NCBI GenBank assembly: GCA_938029725.1
Contig: CALHGE010000034.1
Span: 1-56,559, forward strand
Source: an uncultured Flavobacteriaceae bacterium
GTDB lineage: Bacteria; Bacteroidota; Bacteroidia; Flavobacteriales; Flavobacteriaceae
Reading direction: 5' to 3'
DNA: 56,559 bases
Position 1 is the first letter of the stretch. Each line of letters opens with the position of its first letter. The notes beneath the pieces were generated by a model, which saw only the letters and a list, made by a program, of their open reading frames with translations, searched no databases and had not been told where the DNA came from. Positions 37,101 through 43,915 of the stretch are shown piece by piece. The translations under genes were made by a program, and so were the position numbers.

Positions 37101-38263
37101 ATCAAGCAAAAGGCAATATAGATAGAATCGTATCTAAACTAGATGTTGATCATATTTATGGAACCACCGAGTATATGAACAAAATATTTGTTGACAGTTT
37201 ACATCGTCATCAAAATGTGTGTAACGGTTGTTTCAAAACCATTTATACTTTGAGCACAACAATCGCATTAGAGAAACAAATACCTTTTGTAGTAACCGGA
37301 CTCTCAAGAGGTCAGTTTTTCGAAACAAGATTAACTGAAGAATTATTTTGGGATGAAAATGTAGATGTAACCAAGATAGATGATACCATACTTGAAGCTC
37401 GAAAATTATACCATCAAGAAGAAGATGCAGTAAAAGATCTCATGGATGTCTCTGCTTTCAATGATGATAAAACTTTTGACAAAGTTCAATTCATAGATTT
37501 CTATAGATATAGTGACGTAAGTCTTGAAGAGATGCTCATTTATCTCAAAGAAAAGGTAGATTGGATTCGACCAACCGATACTGGGCGATCTACTAATTGT
37601 ACTATAAATCAGTTAGGTATTTATGTACACAAAAAAGAGAAAGGGTATAGTAACTATTCTTTTCCATACAGTTGGGATGTGCGAATGGGTCATAAAACTA
37701 GAACCGAAACTTTAGAGGAAATCAATGAAATTATTGATGAAAAAGAAGTGAAACGGATCATGACCGAAATAGGATATACCGAGACAAGCGAAAGTGAACA
37801 AGAACAAAAAAAACTTGTAGGCTATTACACCGGAAAAGAAAAAATTAGCTCTAAAGATTTGGCAAATCACTTAAAAAAAGACTTGCCTGATTATATGATA
37901 CCAACCTACTTCAAATACATAGATGAACTACCACTCACCACTAACGGAAAAGTAGACAAGTCTGCCTTAAAGGCTTTAAACAATTCGCAATTAGACATGG
38001 ACACTCCTTTTGTGGCACCTGATGGCGAAATAGAAGAACTGCTAGCATCGGTTTGGAAAGAAGTACTTCGATTAAAACAGGTTGGTGTTCATGATGATTT
38101 CATTGCTTTAGGGGGGCATTCGTTAGCCGCTATTCGAGTGACAGCGCGTATCAACGAAGAGGTAGAGATGAAATTTCCGTTGAATAAAATATTTGAACTG
38201 CCCACAATAGCAGAATATTCAAAATATATTGAAGAAACTTTAATTTCGCTTTTAGAAGATTAA
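34127..38263 (+). CDS. NRPS with adenylation domain interrupted by a PP-loop ATPase domain (C-A[PP-loop]A-PCP)
   Basis: 1378 residues. Condensation domain about 5-440 with HHLITD (136-141). Adenylation domain from about 455, with A3 TSGSTGNPKG (603-612), A5 NEYGPTE (740-746), A7 YHTGD (829-833), A8 LGRVDEQVKLRGFRIE (846-861) and A10 NGKVDK (1273-1278). Between A8 and A10, about 889-1227, sits a foreign domain: zinc knuckle C897xxC900-x16-C917xxC920, PP-loop SGGKDS 961-966, C1032xxC1035, GLSRGQ 1058-1063 and Cys1158. It resembles N-acetyl-sugar amidotransferases (WbpG type) and tRNA-thiolating PP-loop enzymes. A PCP follows with LGGHS (Ser1332). The A-domain code by GrsA alignment is D L T K I G E V G K (648, 649, 652, 691, 714, 716, 741, 749, 750, 1275), close to Asn codes. 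There is no TE. It probably hands on to the 28201-32250 NRPS. Confidence 0.95.
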   Translation: MEENEKGFPLTQSQLQLWAGQKLNPNKPLHNTTHSFEIEGNVNELVFISAFQELIHRIDALRTIFNEEDGIPSQTILPKLAHQLEIVDCTTSTKSTEIKEWLHSRSQIKLDLSTKSFDSALLKVEDQKYVWYLNMHHLITDAVSATLVFKYQSEIYSRTKAGTLSEMKEAPTFQNYIGYENEERGHSKNEEIKAYWKDKIEPIKELPALYGARSTNKVTESTRIPIKLGLKRSDKLRNLAERPEIKGWTQNLTLFNIIAAVFSTFIYRVSGQNKFAFGAPMHNRTNKGFRDTVGMFIEIFPIVVEFKKDDSFTDVLNRIKLESNDYLRYAQTGMVTPEISSSFNTIINFINASFSDFAGLKVKSTWLHPGHIDISHQLRCHVVDFDDTGELELLLDLNHGVFNQSQIDDVSKHFLNLFDAFIEDSTTLIATPSLRAITDQDSYAPLKSMEQPLVLDQFQNIVSTTPAKIALQHKSDTINYGDLDKKSNQLAAFLQKRGVKKGQHVGLYMQRSFDYIISVLAVLKTGATFIPIASDQPAERIKFIISDANCAVVLSHEALDKNITENTIPIITLDKNRQEIDSLKTEGLKISIKKEDHAYILYTSGSTGNPKGVLISHEALANYLNWAKTDYKSDHSFVFPLFTSIGFDLTITATFLPLITGGELIIYKESNIGPDISLMEVLEENRVNSIKLTPSHLALIKGNDNSLSKIKTMIVGGEDFKTKIAAAVQQSFGDQLRIFNEYGPTEATVGCIVCQFNIGEHQDASVPIGNVISGTKAYVLDDSMNQVPDGVIGSLYMGGNGLAKGYLNLPELTAKKFISNPFNPSERLYHTGDLVRVNTSGEFEYLGRVDEQVKLRGFRIELADIESNLLKHASVENTAVVLIENEKSIPENEVINCSKCGLPSNYPNTDFDANGVCHVCTAFHGYKDQAQRYFKTEDQLRDILMSKRGVSPNYDCISLLSGGKDSTYILAQLINMGLKVLAFTLDNGYISDQAKGNIDRIVSKLDVDHIYGTTEYMNKIFVDSLHRHQNVCNGCFKTIYTLSTTIALEKQIPFVVTGLSRGQFFETRLTEELFWDENVDVTKIDDTILEARKLYHQEEDAVKDLMDVSAFNDDKTFDKVQFIDFYRYSDVSLEEMLIYLKEKVDWIRPTDTGRSTNCTINQLGIYVHKKEKGYSNYSFPYSWDVRMGHKTRTETLEEINEIIDEKEVKRIMTEIGYTETSESEQEQKKLVGYYTGKEKISSKDLANHLKKDLPDYMIPTYFKYIDELPLTTNGKVDKSALKALNNSQLDMDTPFVAPDGEIEELLASVWKEVLRLKQVGVHDDFIALGGHSLAAIRVTARINEEVEMKFPLNKIFELPTIAEYSKYIEETLISLLED

Positions 38264-38718
38264 TGCCAATAGCATTCATAAAAGGCTTAAAGCCAATCCT
38301 TATGACACAAGTAGCAATGCTAATGGGCATTTGTTATTTGATTAATCCGCTACAGCAACAAATCAAAACAGTTTTTCATTCCGTTTCTCATGCCATTGAA
38401 ACTCCCAATTATGTAATGTCTCATAAATCTAATAGTAATTATTTAGAATCACACGAGCATTATGAGCATCCTGCAGATGTAATTCATCATGATCACTCTT
38501 TGATTGCGTTTATCGATGCTATTTTTGAAGCCGTTAACGACAAAGAGCATTCTGAAGATTCATGGTTAACTATAGATAAGCACATTCGCAAATATCAATC
38601 TGAGCTGCATGTGGGGTTTTGTTTTGAAAAAGATCAAAGCTTCTGGATAACTGAAAAAAAATTCAAAAAAGGATATTTCGAAAATCCGAAAGAACCGCCG
38701 CAATACTTCCAAGGCTAA
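38263..38718 (+). CDS. Small His-rich membrane-anchored protein
   Basis: A 151-residue protein I do not recognise. An N-terminal hydrophobic segment (about residues 10-28, LKPILMTQVAMLMGICYLI) looks like a membrane anchor or uncleaved signal. Then comes a His-rich stretch (HSVSH, SHEHYEHPADVIHHDHSL), and a charged C-terminal half with one Cys (GFCFEKDQ). Its ATG overlaps the NRPS stop as TAATG, so it is translated with the synthetase and the true start is clear. The TonB-dependent receptor begins 140 bases later. The His clusters suggest periplasmic metal binding, sensing or loading for the uptake system; this is inferred from composition and place only. Confidence 0.75.
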   Translation: MPIAFIKGLKPILMTQVAMLMGICYLINPLQQQIKTVFHSVSHAIETPNYVMSHKSNSNYLESHEHYEHPADVIHHDHSLIAFIDAIFEAVNDKEHSEDSWLTIDKHIRKYQSELHVGFCFEKDQSFWITEKKFKKGYFENPKEPPQYFQG

Positions 38719-38748
38719 AGCAAAAAAAATCAGTCAGATATTTTGCTC

Positions 38749-38768
38749 TTGCCGGCCTAACCCGGCAA
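38749..38768 (+). promoter_or_regulatory. GC-rich inverted repeat between NRPS arm and receptor gene
   Basis: TTGCCGG (38749-38755), a 6-base spacer CCTAAC, and CCGGCAA (38762-38768) form a perfect 7-base-pair inverted repeat in otherwise AT-rich sequence. There is no following T-tract, so it is not a classic terminator. It could be an operator or an attenuating hairpin that separates receptor expression from the biosynthetic genes. Confidence 0.4.
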
Positions 38769-38797
38769 ATTACATACATAAATTTAGAACTTCTGAA

Positions 38798-38830
38798 ATT
38801 GAGAAATGGTTGAAACCTGCCTTGGTTTTG
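38798..38830 (+). promoter_or_regulatory. Candidate promoter of the TonB-dependent receptor
   Basis: ATTG (38798-38801), a 21-base spacer, then TGGTTTTG (38823-38830), one mismatch from the Bacteroidota -7 element TAnnTTTG. It lies 28 bases before the receptor ATG. Weak match, so tentative. Confidence 0.25.
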
Positions 38831-38858
38831 TGATGCGCAGTATTGTTAAAAAAAAATC

Positions 38859-41090
38859 ATGAGAAATTATATCACATATCTTTTATTGCTAGTTATAATG
38901 GGGTCGGCTAGCGCCCATGAATTATCAGGAACAGTAGTCGATGAAGACAATGTGCCCATCGATGGTGTTGGTGTTTTTAATAAAACTACAGGTGGCTATA
39001 GCTACACCAATATTGCTGGTTATTTTGAATTAGATGACATCTCTGTTGGAGACCTTATCCTTATCAATAGCTTGGGGTTTAAAACTCAAGAAATTATTAT
39101 TGCAGAAAACCAACTTGATGCGACCATTGCTATCACTCTTTTAGAATCGGCGGTATCCTTAGATCAAGTGGTTATTGTTTCAAAAGTAAATGCCCTTAGT
39201 CAATTGGTAAATATTGATGTAAAAACAAGTCCCGTAAAATCATCACAAGAGATTCTTAGAAAAGTACCCGGGTTAATTATCGGTCAACACGCTGGTGGCG
39301 GCAAGGCAGAACAAATTTTCTTAAGAGGATTCGATATCGACCACGGAACAGATATTACAATAGACGTCGACGGGTTGCCCGTAAACATGGTATCTCATGC
39401 TCACGGCCAAGGCTATGCTGATATGCACTTTATTATTCCTGAGACTATTGATAATATAGATTTTGGAAAAGGTGCCTACTATGCCAATAAAGGAAACTTC
39501 AATACAGCTGGTTATGTTGCCTTAAAAACAAAATCACGCATCGATGATAATATGTTATCTCTTGAAGCAGGAGTGTTTAATACCATCCGCACCGTGGGTA
39601 TGTTTAAAATAGCTGAAGGAGATAATAGCAATGCCTTTGTGGCATCAGAGTTAGTACTTACCGACGGTGCTTTTGAATCACCTCAAAATTTTAACCGATT
39701 GAACCTTATGGGAACGTATAACTTCAACAACCATGAAGATCAAGAACTGAGTCTGTCGATTTCGCACTTTCAAAGCAAATGGGATGCTTCAGGGCAAGTA
39801 CCAAATCGGGCCATAACACAAGGCCTAATTACAAGATTTGGTGCCATTGATGATACCGAAGGTGGCAATACCAGTCGATCTAATTTCTGGGTAAATCACA
39901 GCAAGCAATTGGATGAACATTCACAGGTTAAATCGAAAGCTTATATCTCAAAATATGATTTTGAGCTATTTTCGAATTTCACCTTTTTTTTAGAAGACCC
40001 TGTGAATGCAGATCAAATTCGTCAAAAAGAAGACCGTACTATACTTGGAGTAGAAACCGTTTATGAACATTCAGTGCATATCGGTGACCATGATACTCAG
40101 CTACGTTATGAAACGGGTATTGGTTTTAGGTATGATGATATTAATGAGGTTCAACTATCGAGAACTAAAAATCGCCAAGAGTTGTTAGAAAGACTATCCT
40201 ATGGTAATGTGGACGAGTTGAATGGCTTCGGATATTTTGATCTGAGCTATAAAAAAGACAAATGGACCATCAACCCAGGTCTTAGAATAGATTATTTCAA
40301 ATTTGACTATGTAGATCTACTTTCCGAAACCTATGATAGTAAAAGCGAAAACAAAATATTTGTCGGACCAAAATTAAATGTTCTTTATGCTGCCTCCCCT
40401 AATTTTCAAATCTTTGCAAAAACCGGAATTGGGTACCACTCGAACGATACGAGAGTCGTTGTAGCAAATAGCGGAGAAGATATTCTACCAGCAGCATACG
40501 CTGCTGATTTAGGAGTACTTATCAAACCTTCAAAAAAAATAGTGTTGAATGCTGCGCTTTGGAGTCTCTTGCTAGAACAAGAATTTGTTTATGTAGGTGA
40601 TGCTGCTATTGTAGAACCGAGTGGTAAAACGAGGCGTTACGGTGTTGATTTTGGCGTTCGCTACCAATTGACACCTTGGTTATACGCAAATGGAGATATT
40701 AACTACACCTATGCTCGAAGTACTGAAGAGCCCGAAGGGCAAGATTTCATTCCTTTATCGCCCGACCTAACCTCATCTGGTGGGCTAGCATTTAGGGAAT
40801 TAGGGAATTTTTCAGGCGGAATTAGTTATCGCTTTATAAAAGATAGGCCAGCAAATGAGGACAATTCAATTATTGCTGAAGGATATTTCATAACTGACTT
40901 AAATTTAAATTATGCAAAAAATAATTGGACATTTGGAATCATCGTAGAAAACTTACTCGATCAAGAATGGAACGAAACCCAATTCGCAACTGAAAGCAGG
41001 TTATTTAATGAAACTAGTTCCTTCGAAGAAATTCATTTTACCCCAGGTACTCCGTTTTACCTTAGAGGAAAGATATCCGTTTCTTTTTAA
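38859..41090 (+). CDS. TonB-dependent outer-membrane receptor
   Basis: A 743-residue receptor for energy-dependent import of a metal complex or other large ligand. It has a signal peptide (residues 1-19), a carboxypeptidase-regulatory-like domain (about 21-95), a plug domain (about 120-235) and a beta-barrel ending in the outer-membrane C terminus GKISVSF. The plug contains VSHAHGQGYADMHF (178-191), unusually rich in His. By its single plug and barrel and the absence of a SusD gene, it looks like a siderophore/metal receptor and not a polysaccharide transporter. It is the last gene of the right NRPS arm, followed by a strong terminator, so it probably imports the metal-loaded cluster product. 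Confidence 0.92.
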   Translation: MRNYITYLLLLVIMGSASAHELSGTVVDEDNVPIDGVGVFNKTTGGYSYTNIAGYFELDDISVGDLILINSLGFKTQEIIIAENQLDATIAITLLESAVSLDQVVIVSKVNALSQLVNIDVKTSPVKSSQEILRKVPGLIIGQHAGGGKAEQIFLRGFDIDHGTDITIDVDGLPVNMVSHAHGQGYADMHFIIPETIDNIDFGKGAYYANKGNFNTAGYVALKTKSRIDDNMLSLEAGVFNTIRTVGMFKIAEGDNSNAFVASELVLTDGAFESPQNFNRLNLMGTYNFNNHEDQELSLSISHFQSKWDASGQVPNRAITQGLITRFGAIDDTEGGNTSRSNFWVNHSKQLDEHSQVKSKAYISKYDFELFSNFTFFLEDPVNADQIRQKEDRTILGVETVYEHSVHIGDHDTQLRYETGIGFRYDDINEVQLSRTKNRQELLERLSYGNVDELNGFGYFDLSYKKDKWTINPGLRIDYFKFDYVDLLSETYDSKSENKIFVGPKLNVLYAASPNFQIFAKTGIGYHSNDTRVVVANSGEDILPAAYAADLGVLIKPSKKIVLNAALWSLLLEQEFVYVGDAAIVEPSGKTRRYGVDFGVRYQLTPWLYANGDINYTYARSTEEPEGQDFIPLSPDLTSSGGLAFRELGNFSGGISYRFIKDRPANEDNSIIAEGYFITDLNLNYAKNNWTFGIIVENLLDQEWNETQFATESRLFNETSSFEEIHFTPGTPFYLRGKISVSF

Positions 41091-41112
41091 ACGAAACAGA
41101 CTATAGTTATCG

Positions 41113-41146
41113 AAACCGTTCGTGTTAGTTACGAACGGTTTTTTTT
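41113..41146 (+). terminator. Rho-independent terminator after the TonB receptor
   Basis: An 11-base-pair perfect stem (AAACCGTTCGT 41113-41123 with 41131-41141), a 7-base loop, and a run of T up to 41146. It lies 23 bases after the receptor stop and closes the right arm of the cluster. Confidence 0.93.
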
Positions 41147-41264
41147 ATAAAAAATAAGATTTCGAAACTAACAACGAAGTAAACTTTTTCAATACTATTT
41201 TTTCCACATAAAAAATATAAGATTTATCTTACGGTATTAGCGATTTTCAGAAAACCCTTTTCTC

Positions 41265-41296
41265 CACAAAAACAGACTAAATAGTCTGTTTTTGTG
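41265..41296. repeat. Perfect 15-bp inverted repeat with 2-base centre
   Basis: CACAAAAACAGACTA (41265-41279), AA, then its exact reverse complement (41282-41296). The T5 run inside the right arm would let it act as a weak bidirectional terminator, but it lies about 210 bases upstream of a gene start and over 100 bases after an already complete terminator. It may therefore be an operator. Confidence 0.7.
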
Positions 41297-41505
41297 CATT
41301 TCATCGATTATTTTAAATAAAACGGTATTTCGTAGTCTAAAACATTAATTTCATCGTAATAATACCGGAACGCTAACCAGTTTTCCTAAAAGCAATTAAC
41401 TGTAAATTATATAATTTCTTGTTTTTTAACAAAGAAAAACAAAGCCGCATTCCATGATTTCTAACGCACAAAATGAATACTCACTCCACAAAATTTGAAT
41501 TTACT
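41297..41505. promoter_or_regulatory. Upstream region of the Ig-repeat protein gene
   Basis: Non-coding sequence holding the motif TTTCATCG twice (around 41299-41306 and 41349-41356) with TTTCGTAGTCTAAAA between them. A related 15-base string occurs upstream of the 3051-residue protein. A regulator-binding function is inferred. No clear -7/-33 promoter pair was identified. Confidence 0.3.
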
Positions 41506-43713
41506 ATGAGATTAAAAACTACCCTATTTTTATTTATTAATCTTCTATATTTCGGTCATATCGAAGCACAATCGTGTGCTGATGCTGATTTTGAAGAAAG
41601 AAACGGACTTGCCGTTGTAGAATTAGACTCTAAAACCGCTGGTGATTGGGTTAAACGTTCTGAAAGTGGATCTTCTGAAGGTCAAGCACTATATTATAAT
41701 GGGGCCAATTTTTTTAATAGCCCCCCAGGTAATTCTGTTGTAACCTATAAGGTTAAAATAAATTCACCCGGCACCTATCGCGTTATTATACGTAATAAAA
41801 TTGGTATCATTTCTACTGGACCAGATCCTGCAACTTCTGAGCATAATGATTTATGGTTAAAAATAAATGGTTCTGAGTTTTTCGGCCAAAACGGTTCTAG
41901 CAAACTATATCCAAAAGGTTCTGGGCGTACTCCAAATCCTGCCGGAGCGAGTGGCAACGGTTATTTGAAAGTGTATACCAACAAATTAAATTGGAACTGG
42001 ACGAGTTTCACCAATGATGGGCCTGGGCATAACATTTATGTGACCTTTAGCAGCGCTGGAGTCTACAATGTTCAAATGGGCGGCAGATCTAATGGTTATT
42101 TTGCTGATAAATTAGCTTTATATAAGGAAGCAACGGTAAGTGCATCTACAGCTCAAAACACCGCTGCAACAACCTGTGATGGTGATACAACACCTCCTCC
42201 TCCTCCACCGGCTAGCAATGTACCTCCTTCGGTAAGTTTTAGCAATATCAGTAATGGTGATACTTTTGAGAATGGTAGTGATATTTCTATAGGTTTATCA
42301 TCGAGCGATTCAGATGGTAGTGTGGTACAACATAAAGTTTCTGTCAATAATGTATTAGTAGACACTGACGGTTCTTCGTATACTGCTCATAAAATTACTA
42401 ACGCAACAACAGGAACCTATGTTCTTAGTGCTACCGTTACTGATAATAGCGGAGCAACTGCAACAGCAAGCATAACCGTAAGTGTTGCTGACGAGGCAAC
42501 TCCTCCTCCGACACCTCCAACACCTCCTACTCCACCGACGACTGGTAATTCAGATCCAACCGTTAGTTTTTCAAACTTGAGTAATGGTCAAGAAGTAGCT
42601 GTTGGAAGTACCGTTTCGGTAGGCCTTTCAGCCAATGATTCAGATGGTAGTGTTGTTAAATACCAAATCTTCGTTAATGGTATTTTGGTAGATACAGACG
42701 GATCATCTTATACGCCGCACCCAATTACAGCAATTAGAGCAGGTAACTATAGCATTAAAGCGGTTGTAACTGACAACGAAGGTGCTACAGGCGAAGCTAC
42801 GGTAAGCATCAGTGCAGGCGAGGAAACAACTCCTCCACCTACACCTCCAACAACGGGCAACACTGCCCCTACTGTAGCATTCAGTAATTTGAGTGATGGG
42901 CAGCAAGTAAGTGCTGGAAGTACTGTTGCTATTGGTCTTTCTGCAAGTGATTCAGATGGTAGCGTTGTAAAGTATCAGATTTTTGTGAATGGCACCTTAG
43001 TAGATACTGATGGTTCTAATTACACTCCTCACCCAATTGTCAATATACGTAATGGTAATTATGCTATTACAGCAACGGTAACTGATAATGATGGCGCGAC
43101 TACTTCTGCAACTGTGAATATAACCGTAGGTTCAGCTACACCTCCTCCAACTTCAGGCGGCAATGAAGCACCTACAGTTCGCTTTACTGATTTGACCAAT
43201 GGTCAACAAGTAGCTGCTGGAAGCACTGTTTTTGTCAGACTTTCTGCAAATGATTCAGATGGTAGTGTAGTACAATATAAAATTTTTGTGAACGGTACTT
43301 TAGTAGATACCGATGGTTCTAATTACACGCCTCACCCAATTGTTAGCATCAGAACTGGTAGTTATGCTATTAGGGCTACGGTAACTGATAATGACGGCGC
43401 AACTACTTCAGCAACCGTGAATATTACGGTAGGCAGTTCTACTTCAGGAAAAACTGTATTTGCATATCCTAATCCAGTGAAATCAGATGGTAAGGTTTCT
43501 TTGAAACTGACTGCTGGTGGTTCAGGTGATTATCAGTATTCCATAAGCAATTCCTTAGGGGTTACGCTTGAAAAGGGTAAATTTAATGCTGACAAGTCAA
43601 AAACAGATGTTGATTTGCAACTTTCAACTATTGGAAATCAAAGTGAAGGAGTTTTCTATATGACGCTTATTTCTAAAGAATCGAAACAGGTGATTCCTAT
43701 TATTAAAGAATAA
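41506..43713 (+). CDS. T9SS-secreted protein: carbohydrate-binding-like domain and four Ig-like repeats
   Basis: About 735 residues. The ATG at 41506 gives a compact signal peptide (MRLKTTLFLFINLLYFGHIEAQS); an in-frame ATG at 41473 would add 11 residues. The mature protein has a lectin-like domain of about 190 residues (SGSSEGQALYYNG ... NNDLW-like region ... GGRSNGYFADKLALYK) related to one nested in the 3051-residue protein. Four bacterial Ig-like repeats follow, each with NDSDGSVV-type and LVDTDGS motifs, joined by Pro/Thr-rich linkers (DTTPPPPPP, TPPPTPPTPPTPP). It ends with a type IX sorting domain (FAYPNPVKSDGKVS ... PIIKE). The flexible linkers suit a cell-surface adhesin or carbohydrate-binding scaffold. 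A terminator follows. Confidence 0.87.
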   Translation: MRLKTTLFLFINLLYFGHIEAQSCADADFEERNGLAVVELDSKTAGDWVKRSESGSSEGQALYYNGANFFNSPPGNSVVTYKVKINSPGTYRVIIRNKIGIISTGPDPATSEHNDLWLKINGSEFFGQNGSSKLYPKGSGRTPNPAGASGNGYLKVYTNKLNWNWTSFTNDGPGHNIYVTFSSAGVYNVQMGGRSNGYFADKLALYKEATVSASTAQNTAATTCDGDTTPPPPPPASNVPPSVSFSNISNGDTFENGSDISIGLSSSDSDGSVVQHKVSVNNVLVDTDGSSYTAHKITNATTGTYVLSATVTDNSGATATASITVSVADEATPPPTPPTPPTPPTTGNSDPTVSFSNLSNGQEVAVGSTVSVGLSANDSDGSVVKYQIFVNGILVDTDGSSYTPHPITAIRAGNYSIKAVVTDNEGATGEATVSISAGEETTPPPTPPTTGNTAPTVAFSNLSDGQQVSAGSTVAIGLSASDSDGSVVKYQIFVNGTLVDTDGSNYTPHPIVNIRNGNYAITATVTDNDGATTSATVNITVGSATPPPTSGGNEAPTVRFTDLTNGQQVAAGSTVFVRLSANDSDGSVVQYKIFVNGTLVDTDGSNYTPHPIVSIRTGSYAIRATVTDNDGATTSATVNITVGSSTSGKTVFAYPNPVKSDGKVSLKLTAGGSGDYQYSISNSLGVTLEKGKFNADKSKTDVDLQLSTIGNQSEGVFYMTLISKESKQVIPIIKE
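42220..43440 (+). repeat. Four intragenic Ig-like repeats of 303-330 bases
   Basis: The marker GATTCAGATGGTAG recurs at about 42307, 42637, 42949 and 43252, giving unit lengths of 330, 312 and 303 bases. The difference lies in the Pro/Thr-rich linkers, which shorten towards the C terminus. The last two units are the most alike. Confidence 0.88.
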
Positions 43714-43735
43714 GTACCATCCTTTAAATAGTTAT

Positions 43736-43771
43736 AAATCAGCTTCTAATTTTTAGAAGCTGATTTTTTTT
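43736..43771 (+). terminator. Rho-independent terminator after the Ig-repeat protein gene
   Basis: A 14-base-pair perfect stem (AAATCAGCTTCTAA 43736-43749 with 43753-43766), a 3-base loop and a T run to 43771, just after the stop at 43713. Confidence 0.93.
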
Positions 43772-43915
43772 GGACTAAAATCATATCTAAAACCAGCACC
43801 ATTAAAACGAGGCGGGGTATCAATTCAATACCGTAATTTTAAAGCGCTCTGGCGATACTAAAACCATTCATTTGATGTTAACCTAATGTAGTATTTTTAC
43901 AATAATATTAAAAGT

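Noticed and set aside
36791..37807. NRPS insert read as a methyltransferase domain
   Set aside because: The position is typical of methyltransferase insertions, but there is no SAM-binding glycine motif, while zinc-knuckle CxxC pairs and SGGKDS are clear.
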